Source: UBA5793 sp040255465 (lineage in GTDB: Bacteria; Planctomycetota; Phycisphaerae; Phycisphaerales; UBA5793). From it: 64,000 bases of DNA. The stretch spans positions 1 through 64,000 of the forward strand of contig JBDZVA010000001.1 in assembly GCA_040255465.1 (NCBI GenBank). Direction: 5' to 3'. The notes under the pieces were generated by a model. It was given only the letters and a program-made list of their open reading frames with translations, had not been told where the DNA came from and searched no databases. This document shows, in pieces, positions 26,237-34,782 of this stretch. The position numbers were made by a program, and so were the translations under genes. Each line of letters starts with the position of its first letter. Within the stretch, counting starts at the first letter, position 1.

Positions 26237-27115
26237 ATGAAGGTCTGGCTCAATGGACAGTTTGTCGAGCGTGATGAAGCGAAGGTGAGCGTCTTTGACG
26301 CGGGACTCCAGCACGGCATCGGGCTCTTTGAGACGATGCTGGCGGTCGGGTCGAACGTTTTCCGGATCGACGCCCACCTGCAGCGGCTGGCGGAATCCGC
26401 CCGGCAGTTGCGGCTGAGCGATTCGCTGCGCACGGCGCCGCTGGCTGAGGCGGTGTTGCACGTGGTCGAAGAGGCGAATCTGCCGCGCGCCCGCGTTCGC
26501 CTCACGCTCACCGGAGGGGATCTCAACCTGCTTCAATCGCAACATCAGTCGCCAACGCATCCGACGATCCTGATCGTCGCTCAACCTGCGACGGAGTATC
26601 CCGATGCGTTCTTCGAGCGGGGGGTGCGCGTGACGATTGCGGATGCGCGGCTCAACCCGCTTGATCCGGACGCGGGTCACAAGACGCTCAACTACTGGCC
26701 TCGGCTGCGAGCGCTGCAGCATGCCGCGACGACCGGGGCGGCTGAGGCGCTGTGGTTCAGCGTGAGCAATCACCTCATGTCGGGCTCTGTCAGCAATGTC
26801 TTTCTCGTGAAGGACGGCACGCTGCTCACGCCCATTGCGCGCGGCGAGGAACCGGATGGGTCCCTCCACGCGCCGGTTCTGCCCGGCATCACGCGCGAGT
26901 TCGTGGTCGAGGCGGCGGCGTCGCTGAGCATCGGAGTGGGCAGGCAGATGCTCGACATCGACGCCCTGCTCGATGCGGACGAGGTGTTCGTGACCAACAG
27001 CAGTTGGGGCGTACTGCCGGTCATCGCCGTCGAGGCGGAAGCCGTCGGGGACGCAGTGCCCGGGCCGGTGACCGGGCGAATGCGCGAAGCGTGGGTTGCC
27101 GCCACAACGGGGTGA
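26237..27115 (+). CDS. class IV aminotransferase (branched-chain/aminodeoxychorismate lyase family)
   Basis: A 292-residue PLP enzyme. The family pattern is clear: MKVWLNGQFVERDEAKVSVFDAGLQHGIGLFETM, the catalytic lysine in DAGHKTLNYWPRL near residue 155, EALWFSV, MSGSVSNVFLVK and PVLPGITREFVVEAA. The family includes IlvE, D-alanine transaminase and PabC; this sequence alone does not separate them, though the length fits any of the three. The ATG at 26237 is the first in a natural position; TAACCT lies 7 bases upstream. Confidence 0.85.
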   Translation: MKVWLNGQFVERDEAKVSVFDAGLQHGIGLFETMLAVGSNVFRIDAHLQRLAESARQLRLSDSLRTAPLAEAVLHVVEEANLPRARVRLTLTGGDLNLLQSQHQSPTHPTILIVAQPATEYPDAFFERGVRVTIADARLNPLDPDAGHKTLNYWPRLRALQHAATTGAAEALWFSVSNHLMSGSVSNVFLVKDGTLLTPIARGEEPDGSLHAPVLPGITREFVVEAAASLSIGVGRQMLDIDALLDADEVFVTNSSWGVLPVIAVEAEAVGDAVPGPVTGRMREAWVAATTG

Positions 27116-27199
27116 ATCCGCGACGCGGCATCGCCGATAACAAACCTACAGCCTGCTACCCTACTGATTCAACGCACTCTTTCCGCCGAAAGTTGATTG

Positions 27200-28150
27200 A
27201 TGTCCGTCGACACCACCACTCATTCTTCAGCCGCAACCGGCAGCGACCCTGCAGCCTCGGCCGCGGGAGCGTCCACGCCGCAATGCGCGCCCGACCCGGA
27301 CGGCAAGCGCTACGAGTTTGACGTCTCCATCGGCCTGTTGTGCTATCGCGACAAGCAATTCATCGATGATCTGCTTGCCTCGATTCTTGCATCCAGCCGA
27401 CAGTACCGTTACGAGTACCTGCTGTCAGACAATGGCTCGACGGACGGCACGCGCGAGATGATCCGCGCGAAGTACCCGTTTGTGACCATCCTTGAGAATG
27501 GGTCCAATCTTGGTGTCGCGGGCGGGCGCAATCGCCTGTTCTGGAACAGCCGGGCCAAGTACACGATGATTCTCGATTCGGACACGCTCGTACACAAGGG
27601 CGCGATCGATACCTTGATCGATACGGCGGAAGCAAAGGCGCGCGCGGCGATTGTCGCGCCGAAGCTGGTGTACCGCGGTGGTGAACTGCAACTGAGTTGT
27701 CGACCTTTTCCGCGCATGCATCACATCCTCATCGAAGGCACGAAGTACCGCAAGTACTTCGAGTGGACGGGCATTCCGGCGCGCGTTGATATGCGAAACG
27801 TCAGCCACGATGAACTGATGCCCATCGACTGCGTGTACGGGGCTGCGATGCTCGTGCGCAACAGTGTGGCGCGGGCCGTCCGCGGATTTGACGAAGGCTA
27901 CTTTTACCAGTACGAAGACTATGACCTGTGCTTCCGCGCCAAGAAGGCGGGGTTCGAGAACTGGTATCAGCCCAAGGCGGTCGTGACGCACTTTTACGAG
28001 CGCGAGGAGCGCGGCGTGTTCCACTCGCGGCTCAAGACGCACCTCAACTCGATCCTGCGATTCCAGGGGCGCAACATGTGGCGGGTGTGGAGAGCCCCAG
28101 TGGTGAATCGGCGCGATCTGGACGGCGACAAGGTGCCGCCCGCGAAGTGA
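27200..28150 (+). CDS. family 2 glycosyltransferase
   Basis: A 316-residue protein. It shows the GT-A nucleotide-sugar fold: LLCYRDKQFIDDLL, LLSDNGSTDGTREM, the DxD metal motif in MILDSDTLVHKG, and the acceptor region VYGAAMLVRNS with GFDEGYFYQYEDYDLCFRAKK, typical of rhamnosyl- or related transferases of the WbbL type. No membrane helix is seen. A Ser/Ala-rich N-terminal tail of about 40 residues precedes the fold. It is probably used for envelope polysaccharide synthesis. No neighbouring polysaccharide cluster supports a specific pathway. Confidence 0.87.
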   Translation: MSVDTTTHSSAATGSDPAASAAGASTPQCAPDPDGKRYEFDVSIGLLCYRDKQFIDDLLASILASSRQYRYEYLLSDNGSTDGTREMIRAKYPFVTILENGSNLGVAGGRNRLFWNSRAKYTMILDSDTLVHKGAIDTLIDTAEAKARAAIVAPKLVYRGGELQLSCRPFPRMHHILIEGTKYRKYFEWTGIPARVDMRNVSHDELMPIDCVYGAAMLVRNSVARAVRGFDEGYFYQYEDYDLCFRAKKAGFENWYQPKAVVTHFYEREERGVFHSRLKTHLNSILRFQGRNMWRVWRAPVVNRRDLDGDKVPPAK

Positions 28151-28174
28151 GCTGCATCTCGAAACTCCGTCATC

Positions 28175-29104
28175 TCAACTCGCGCCGGGTGCGGCGTGTG
28201 CCGGCGCCGGCGTTCGCCGCTGCCTTGACCACACGCGCAGAAGGGCTCGGGCCGGCGCGCTGAGGGCGTAGGCCGTGAAGGCGATGGCGAACGCCAGTGT
28301 GGGAAAGAAGATGGCGAAGACGAGGATGATGGCGAGGCGCACGATGTAGCTGAATTTTGCGTGGCCCCGGACATACATGTTGATCACGTGCGCGTAAGGA
28401 AGGCGACTGACCATCGCCAGCGCGCAGAGCAACAGAATAAACGCCATGCCCAGTCCGGTGACGCGCGCCGCCCAGGGGAACCCAGTCGGCTCGACGAAAT
28501 GCTGGTGGAGCAGAATGAGACTCGCCACGCACCCGGCGGCCCCGGGTGAGGGCAGGCCGCGAAACATGCGGTGATCCTCGATCAGGGCCGAACCGGTTTC
28601 GACGTTGAATCGCGCCAGGCGCAGCGCGGTGCAGGAAACGTAGACTGCGGCGATGGCCCAGATAACGCGGGCAAACACGTCATCTCGCGTCGGGCTGATG
28701 ATGTAGTAGTTCTCAACGGCGAGGTAGTACTTGCTGACGAGTTGCAGCGTCATGTACGCCGGCGCCACGCCGAAGGTCACGATGTCGGCGAGTGAATCGA
28801 GCTGGGCGCCGAGATCTGAGGTCGTGCGCGTGAGGCGTGCGACATAGCCGTCGATCGCATCGAAGAACATCCCGACGAAAATGAGCAACCCGGCAACGGT
28901 CAGCGTGGACCAGTTTCGCGGGCCGAATTCAGCGGTTGTGGGCTTGGCGGCAAAGTGGATTGCGGCAAAGCCGGCGATCAGATTGCCCAGCGTGAACAGC
29001 GACGGCAGGACCGCCACGGCCTTGGCGCGGCGACGGCGCTGCTTGCGCTTGCGGCGCAGCCGACGACGATACCGCTGTTCCACTTCGTCTCGTTCTTCGG
29101 GCAT
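28175..29104 (-). CDS. pssA: CDP-diacylglycerol-serine O-phosphatidyltransferase
   Basis: A 309-residue integral membrane enzyme. The CDP-alcohol transferase motif DAIDGYVARLTRTTSDLGAQ followed by LDSLADIVTFGVAPA fits DGx2ARx8Gx3Dx3D, and NLIAGF precedes it. This branch makes phosphatidylserine in the inner membrane. A strongly basic N-terminal segment (KRKQRRRRAK) is unusual in length but common in Gram-positive-type PssA and planctomycetes. Six to eight membrane helices are visible. It converges on the glycosyltransferase gene with a 24-base gap. Confidence 0.85.
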   Translation of the reverse strand: MPEERDEVEQRYRRRLRRKRKQRRRRAKAVAVLPSLFTLGNLIAGFAAIHFAAKPTTAEFGPRNWSTLTVAGLLIFVGMFFDAIDGYVARLTRTTSDLGAQLDSLADIVTFGVAPAYMTLQLVSKYYLAVENYYIISPTRDDVFARVIWAIAAVYVSCTALRLARFNVETGSALIEDHRMFRGLPSPGAAGCVASLILLHQHFVEPTGFPWAARVTGLGMAFILLLCALAMVSRLPYAHVINMYVRGHAKFSYIVRLAIILVFAIFFPTLAFAIAFTAYALSAPARALLRVWSRQRRTPAPAHAAPGAS

Positions 29105-29190
29105 GATCCCACCACGCTGCCGCCGGCTCGACCGGCTCCTGGACGGTAATCCTATGGAGGACCATCAGCCTGAGCCCGTGCCCGACGGGC

Positions 29191-30624
29191 CTATCTGATT
29201 TCCCGCATTTGATCGAGGCGGAGTTTCCAGACGGCCTCTTCCTTCGATCCGGCGGCATGGGCGGCGTTGAGCCAGAGGCCCGAGAGCACGGCAAAATGCC
29301 GAGTACCGGCCTCGTCTTCCGCCTCAACGAGCAGCCACAGACTGCGCTGATCGGGTGCGCTGCGCACGCCGAGATAATCGCCCCGGATGATCGTTTCACC
29401 GGATGTGTCGGTGGTGGTGCTGCCGTTGGGCGGTCGATCGGCCGTCACCGCCTGAAGTTCGTCTCCCGTCTCGAGGGGCAATGAGCGGAACCACCTCACC
29501 TTCAAACCCGGAACTGGTTTGTCGTCCTTGTCGACAATCTGGAGGCGCACCGTGCGCGGCAACCAGCGCCAGACGTGGCCGTACTCGTTCCGAGGGTCCT
29601 TGCACGAGCCGAGCTGCGCGATGCCTGCCTTGCTGTTGGCGATGGCCGCGGCCAGCGCACCGATGCGCGGCGACTTGCTCGGGTTGTTCATCAGATCATC
29701 TCTGAATGGTTCGTCAAGGTCGATGGCGTCCTTACAACGTCCGGGCAGCCCACCGGCTCCAATGCGATACATCGAAAAATCCTGCACACCGCGGAACTGC
29801 AGCAACGACTTCCACAAGACCCGCTCGGCGGCATCGGAACTCAGACCATTCTCGCCTGCCGGCGCAGTGAAGTTGTAACCCACCGCGTACTGCTCCGGCC
29901 AGTAGCCGTTGAACGGCCCGTTTTCATCGCAGAGCACGACGACGTCGTAGTTTGGGTGGGTGTCGAAGATCGCGGGCCGCAGGGACGTGTCCATCGAATC
30001 AGCCGGGCGATCGAAGAGTTCGACGCGCTCGATGCGGAATCGATCGGTGATCGGCTGTCGCGCCAGACCGGCTTCGGCCGGAGCGGAAGTGTCGGCGAAA
30101 GCCTCGTGCAACGACTCGAGAGATGCACGCATCGATCTGGTGAATGAGCCGAACTTTTTGTTGCCGGCATCCCAGGTGCGGCGTTCGACGAGCAGGGCGA
30201 CGCGCATCGCCTTTTCTCCGTGCAGCGTGGCGCGATCGGATTCTTCGAGTTTGTGGATCTCCATGTTGTAGACCTGGGCGACGATCGGCTTGTCGTAGGG
30301 AATCGCGTCCTGGGGGATGGTGATGGTCACCGCCTTGGACTCACCGGGAATGAGATTGCCGATCTCCTGCCGCTCGGCCGCGCCGGCCCAGTCAATCGCC
30401 GCATAGACGTCTGAGTCGCGCAGATTGAAGAGAAATGCGGTCAGGCGAGCCTTGCCTGGCTCAATCTGCGGCTCAAGCGCAAGGTACTCGATGATCAGAT
30501 CGTTGTAGCGATCGCCTGACTTCTGCTGCGCCAGGGCGAGTTGCGCCATCGCGGGGCCGAGAAGGGTCAGGAGCAGGAGTGTCAGGCAGAAGCGGGAAAC
30601 GCGCCGGGAGTGGTTCGTCTTCAT
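29191..30624 (-). CDS. secreted protein of unknown function
   Basis: A 477-residue protein with a signal peptide (FCLTLLLLTLLGPAMAQLALA). The mature part begins with a beta-rich domain (ALEPQIEPGKARLTAFLFNL, with GNLIPGESKAVTITI) resembling a CARDB-like domain. A middle region carries FDTHPNYDVVVLCDENGPFNGYW, as in M64-type metallopeptidase neighbourhoods, but no HExxH motif is present. The C-terminus (VPGLKVRWFRSLPLETGDE) looks like another beta-domain. I do not recognise a family. A short GC hairpin (29174-29190) lies just after the stop, and TATCAT is 8 bases before the ATG. Confidence 0.6.
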   Translation of the reverse strand: MKTNHSRRVSRFCLTLLLLTLLGPAMAQLALAQQKSGDRYNDLIIEYLALEPQIEPGKARLTAFLFNLRDSDVYAAIDWAGAAERQEIGNLIPGESKAVTITIPQDAIPYDKPIVAQVYNMEIHKLEESDRATLHGEKAMRVALLVERRTWDAGNKKFGSFTRSMRASLESLHEAFADTSAPAEAGLARQPITDRFRIERVELFDRPADSMDTSLRPAIFDTHPNYDVVVLCDENGPFNGYWPEQYAVGYNFTAPAGENGLSSDAAERVLWKSLLQFRGVQDFSMYRIGAGGLPGRCKDAIDLDEPFRDDLMNNPSKSPRIGALAAAIANSKAGIAQLGSCKDPRNEYGHVWRWLPRTVRLQIVDKDDKPVPGLKVRWFRSLPLETGDELQAVTADRPPNGSTTTDTSGETIIRGDYLGVRSAPDQRSLWLLVEAEDEAGTRHFAVLSGLWLNAAHAAGSKEEAVWKLRLDQMREIR

Positions 30625-30632
30625 GATTGATC

Positions 30633-30638
30633 ATGATA
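30633..30638 (-). promoter_or_regulatory. -10-like TATCAT before the secreted protein
   Basis: On the minus strand TATCAT precedes the ATG at 30624 by 8 bases. No Shine-Dalgarno or -35 is clear. Confidence 0.35.
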
Positions 30639-30670
30639 GGCAAAAGCGGATATCCGCCGACGTGTTCCGG

Positions 30671-33600
30671 CTAGTAGCCACCGGAGGGCTGTCGCGGGAA
30701 TTTCACGTATGGGAGGCGAATATCGCCTCCATTTGTGTGCAGGACGACGTCGTCGGCGCGGCGCACATTGGGGCCGAATACCTGAAAGCCCGTCGCAGCG
30801 GTGAATGACACGAAGTCGTCCTGCTCGATTCCATCGCCGGAAACGCCGACGCCGCCGACGAGCACGCCGTTCTTGTAGAGCGGCACGGAGCCGGGAAAGA
30901 TCTGCGTGCCGTTGCGTGCGGGCAGTGACACATCGGTCACGCCGCCGCCGCCGATGACGCGATCCTGAAACGCCTGCAGGGCGAGGCCTTCATCGCCGAA
31001 GGCGTTGAAATCGCCGAGGAATGCGACGAGGTTGGTCGTGAGCAGTTCGACCTGGAGACCGGTGTTGAAGATGCTGAACTCATCGGGGCTCTGGGCGCTG
31101 AACGGGCCGGGCGTGGTGCCGGGGATGCCATCGGGCAGGAAGGGTCGCGAGAGGAAACCGCCCGTGCGATCGGACATGGCCACGCTGCCGTCGAGCATGA
31201 CGCCGAGGTTTGCTGCGTTGTCGACGAACGACGAGAAGGCGCCGCCCTCGGCGGCGCTGAGCAGGGCGCCGGCGTCAGCGCGGCTGAACATCGCCGCAGT
31301 CCGAGCCTTCTGCACCGAGACATCAAAGCCGAAGACAGGTGCGTCCGCCGAGCGGAAGACGCCAAGCAGGTTGCCGTCGACGTCGACGACGCTCACCGTG
31401 ACCTGGGCGATCTGGGTTCGATCCTTGCGAATCGCGGCGCGAAGCGTCTGGCTGAAGTCGATGCCCTGCTGGAGGATGGTCTCGACATCGGTGCTGGTGA
31501 GTTGTTCGCCACCGACCATTACGCCGTCGAGCGTGAGCATGGAATTGTCTGGCTGGGTGAGTTGCAGCAGATTGGTGAGCACGGTCACATCATCGAAGAG
31601 ATTGGCGAACGCCTGCTCGTTGCGCGAACTGATGCCGACCATGTAGTCTGATCCGCCGGTGCTGAGCAGGCGACCCTGTTCGAGTACGGCATCGCGATCG
31701 CGGATGCGCTGCGGCTCGCCGACGATCGAGCCGTCGGCCGCGCGGAGCGTGATCTGCCGCCCGGTGGTGGCGCTTTGCGCGATGAGCACGTCATCACTTG
31801 TATCGAGTGTGCCCTGATCATCGTACATCAGCGCCGAAACGCTTTGACCGTTGCGGATGGCGCCGTTGGTGCTGGTGGCGAGATTCGCCACGACCGTGAT
31901 GCCCGAGCCATCGGCCGCGACGCGCACGAGTTGGCGTGAGGAGCCGAGCGCCCGCACGGCATACACCTCCATTGCGCCCGCGGCGGTGGAGAGCGTGAAC
32001 GACTGGATGCGGCCGTCGAGCGTGGTCGTCAGTTCGGTGTAGTTGCCGGCGTCGGTGAAGTCGGCGGCGTCGATGCGGTACATCTGGCCGGTGGCCTTTG
32101 AGATGCCGAGCATATCGCGGCTGCCGCCATCGTCGTACACCACGGCGTCGCGCAACAGCGCAGCGGAGACGGCGAGCGTTTGCGGCGCACTGACTGCGGT
32201 CGTGGCGAGGGTGATGCGCCGGGCGTCGCCCGTGGAGCCGTTGAGGATTACAAGGGTGTCGTCGGCCGCGACACCAGGTGTACCGCCGTCGTCGAAGATC
32301 ATGGCGGTGACATACTCGCCGGGCGTAAGTTCATTGGCGCCGCCGTCCGAGATGTTGGCGATCAGTGTCACGGCGCCCGCGGGCACATCAATGCTGATGA
32401 GGTCGCGCTCGCTGCCGGCGGCGGTGCGAACGGCGTAGACGGTCGAACCCTCGCCCAGCGCGATGGCTTCCATGCGACCGGTTGCGAAGGCGTCGATCGT
32501 CTCACCGATGACGTTGCCAAGGGTGGTTGGCGTGAACATGGTCACCGGACTGGTGGTGGGCGCAACGAGCACATCGACGAAGCCGCCGCCTACGAGCGTA
32601 TCGAGGTCGGGCAACACGCCCAGCGAAGCGAGCGAGGGCGGCTCGATGTTGGAGAAGTCGAGGCGAATGCCGTTGAGGAACACCTGATCAGCGCGAATGG
32701 CGTTGGGGACCTTGAACCCGACCTGGCCCGCGACGGCAATGCGCTCCTCGAGCGTGGCCCGCCCACCGATGCGGCTGGGATCGAAGGTGTAGGTACCGTC
32801 GAGTTCGACACCGACACCGCCGAGCAACTGACCACCTCGATAGAGCGGCACGCCGCCCGGATCGGCAGAAAGACCCAGCGGCAAGCGGTTGATATCGCTT
32901 GTCGGCAGCGAGGAGAACTGCACACCAAAGAGCGGACCCGACGCCTGGAACTGCACGCCGGGCGGGAAATTCGGCTGGATGATCTGGCCGGCAGTGCGAG
33001 TCGTGAATGCGTTGCCAGTCGTCGAGAGGAACGCGGCCGTACCGGCCTTGGTCACGGCGGTGATGGAGGATGCAACAGTCACACCTTCGAGTCCCCCACT
33101 GCCGCCGCCGGTTATCGTCGAAGTCCCAGGATCGGCCGTCAGCGATGGATCGGTCATGCGCACCGTGGCCAGGATGTTGCCTTCGCGATCGGTGACGGCC
33201 ATCGTGGCGTTGACGCCGAGTTGAGTGGCGCGGGCAATCATCTGTTCGAGAATGTTGCGAACATCGGTTTCAGTCAGCGCATTGGCGGCGTCGGGGAGCG
33301 GGTCGATCACGGCGGTGCCGATGATGCCGGCGCGGAGGTCATCCGGTTTGCCGTCAAGCCGGTAGCCCCGCACGCGGAGCCGATCGATCTGTGCGGCATA
33401 CACGCCGGGGTTGATATGCGCGCTATGAACCCCGGCGACGTACCCGCCGATTGTGAGTCGCGCGATCGACCCGCCGTCGAGAATCTCGTGATCACGGAAG
33501 AGGCGGTCTTCGCCCGGATGACCTCCGGAGGCGAGGATGGAATCGAGCAGATCGCCGCGGATGGTGACGTTCTCGATGGGCGCCACGCCGAAGATGGCGT

Positions 33601-34591
33601 TTTCGAGAGAAAAGTCTGAATCGAGTTGAGTCCCGGCGAGCAGCATTGAGTCGCGCACGGAGCCGAGGATATTGAGTCGCCCCAGGCCGGCCTGGGCTGC
33701 GATGATGGAGTCGCTGTGCACATCGGATCCGGCGCGGAGGCTGTTCAGTTCACCAGTGATCGCCAGATGGGTGCGGTCGAGTGTGCCAGAGCCCTCGGCC
33801 CTGTTGCCGACGACGGCGAGGCGACCGAGATCGCCGGCAATGCGGGCGGCTATGTTTGAGAGGGCGTTGGTCCGCCAGTTCTGAAGCGAACCGCCGACAG
33901 TGATCTCGCAGTCGAGGATCTGGCCATTGAGGCCGGCGCGATCGAGGACGATCATGCGCCCGAGATCTGTTGCGACTTCGACGGAGCCGTTTGCGAAGTT
34001 TCCGCTGCGCACGATGATTGCCTGGGCGGCACCATCCACCTGCAGATCGGCGCCGATGACATCGCCGCGGAATCGAGCGGCGCCGAGGTCGCCGCCGGTG
34101 TGCAGCAGAGTGGGATTGTTCGGATCACCGGCGACTCCGGCGAGCTGGAGTCGACTCATCGAGCCGTTGATATCCAGCCGGTCGCCGATCAGCGTTACGT
34201 GGCGCAGATCGAGGCGGTTGATCGAGCCGTCCGCCTCGAGCGAGCCGAGCGACGTTTCTCCGTCACCACCCTCGCCGGATCTCACCGTGATGCGCAGGGT
34301 TGTGCTCTCATCAACATCGCTCATGATGACGCGGTCGAGATCGGCATGGTCGGCGACATCGTTGGTGAGTGTGAGTTCGGCTGAGCCGCGCCCGATGAGG
34401 CGGACCATGACGGTGTCGCCGTTGGCGTCGCTGAACTCGAATCGGCGGAGGTTTGCGTCGAGGACCATGGCCGAGAGCAGCGCCCGGCGTTCGAGCGGCT
34501 GGAGCACTGGCCGCTCGAATTCCCTGGCGGGCTGGGGCCGCCTGACAAAAGCGCGACGATTGCGACGACTACGAATTGCGGGCGTCTTCAC
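30671..34591 (-). CDS. giant LEPRxLL-type secreted protein with two GlcG/HbpS-like heme-binding domains
   Basis: About 1306 residues. A basic N-terminus leads to LERRALLS, a variant of the planctomycete LEPRxLL sorting motif. Residues 50-430 form a repetitive beta-helix-like scaffold (GELNSLRAG, LGRLNILGSVRDS, RLTIGGYVAG). Two GlcG/HbpS-type domains follow. One lies at about 450-605 (MAVTDREGNILATVR ... VPLYRGGQLLGGVGV) and one at about 1030-1260 (VSVVDVDGNLLGVFR, QKARTAAMFSR, VPLYKNGVLVGGVGVSGDG). A beta-propeller-like stretch separates them. The GTG at 34591 is preceded by AGGAGG with 9 bases spacing, so I chose it. Heme or small-ligand binding is inferred from the family. Confidence 0.8.
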   Translation of the reverse strand: MKTPAIRSRRNRRAFVRRPQPAREFERPVLQPLERRALLSAMVLDANLRRFEFSDANGDTVMVRLIGRGSAELTLTNDVADHADLDRVIMSDVDESTTLRITVRSGEGGDGETSLGSLEADGSINRLDLRHVTLIGDRLDINGSMSRLQLAGVAGDPNNPTLLHTGGDLGAARFRGDVIGADLQVDGAAQAIIVRSGNFANGSVEVATDLGRMIVLDRAGLNGQILDCEITVGGSLQNWRTNALSNIAARIAGDLGRLAVVGNRAEGSGTLDRTHLAITGELNSLRAGSDVHSDSIIAAQAGLGRLNILGSVRDSMLLAGTQLDSDFSLENAIFGVAPIENVTIRGDLLDSILASGGHPGEDRLFRDHEILDGGSIARLTIGGYVAGVHSAHINPGVYAAQIDRLRVRGYRLDGKPDDLRAGIIGTAVIDPLPDAANALTETDVRNILEQMIARATQLGVNATMAVTDREGNILATVRMTDPSLTADPGTSTITGGGSGGLEGVTVASSITAVTKAGTAAFLSTTGNAFTTRTAGQIIQPNFPPGVQFQASGPLFGVQFSSLPTSDINRLPLGLSADPGGVPLYRGGQLLGGVGVELDGTYTFDPSRIGGRATLEERIAVAGQVGFKVPNAIRADQVFLNGIRLDFSNIEPPSLASLGVLPDLDTLVGGGFVDVLVAPTTSPVTMFTPTTLGNVIGETIDAFATGRMEAIALGEGSTVYAVRTAAGSERDLISIDVPAGAVTLIANISDGGANELTPGEYVTAMIFDDGGTPGVAADDTLVILNGSTGDARRITLATTAVSAPQTLAVSAALLRDAVVYDDGGSRDMLGISKATGQMYRIDAADFTDAGNYTELTTTLDGRIQSFTLSTAAGAMEVYAVRALGSSRQLVRVAADGSGITVVANLATSTNGAIRNGQSVSALMYDDQGTLDTSDDVLIAQSATTGRQITLRAADGSIVGEPQRIRDRDAVLEQGRLLSTGGSDYMVGISSRNEQAFANLFDDVTVLTNLLQLTQPDNSMLTLDGVMVGGEQLTSTDVETILQQGIDFSQTLRAAIRKDRTQIAQVTVSVVDVDGNLLGVFRSADAPVFGFDVSVQKARTAAMFSRADAGALLSAAEGGAFSSFVDNAANLGVMLDGSVAMSDRTGGFLSRPFLPDGIPGTTPGPFSAQSPDEFSIFNTGLQVELLTTNLVAFLGDFNAFGDEGLALQAFQDRVIGGGGVTDVSLPARNGTQIFPGSVPLYKNGVLVGGVGVSGDGIEQDDFVSFTAATGFQVFGPNVRRADDVVLHTNGGDIRLPYVKFPRQPSGGY

Positions 34592-34600
34592 TGGAGGAAT

Positions 34601-34606
34601 CCTCCT
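34601..34606 (-). promoter_or_regulatory. Shine-Dalgarno AGGAGG that decides a GTG start
   Basis: On the minus strand AGGAGG is placed 9 bases before a GTG at 34591 that begins VKTPAIRSRRN. No ATG exists between this site and the LEPRxLL-like motif, so the GTG is the best start. Confidence 0.7.
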
Positions 34607-34746
34607 CGCAAGCTGAGCAGTTGGCCACGAAACGGCGAGAGAACCTGATCCCGACGATGAGCATCTTGCCACATTCAATGTCGTTTGTCCACCCGGTTTC
34701 GCTGGAGTGATTCCACTTCTTGTGTTGTGGACAACCCGATCCGGGC

Positions 34747-34775
34747 TTGCTGAACGCGCTATCGGCGGATATCTT
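34747..34775 (+). promoter_or_regulatory. promoter of the porin-cytochrome operon
   Basis: TTGCTG (34747-34752), a 17-base spacer and TATCTT (34770-34775). The GTG at 34783 follows after 7 bases, so the transcript would be leaderless. It is the only good promoter in the 190-base gap to the divergent GlcG-like gene. Confidence 0.6.
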
Positions 34776-34782
34776 GCACCAC

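Noticed and set aside
29174..29190. GCCCGT/ACGGGC hairpin after the secreted-protein stop
   Set aside because: It is only a 6-bp stem without a U-run, too weak to list as a terminator, though it may contribute.
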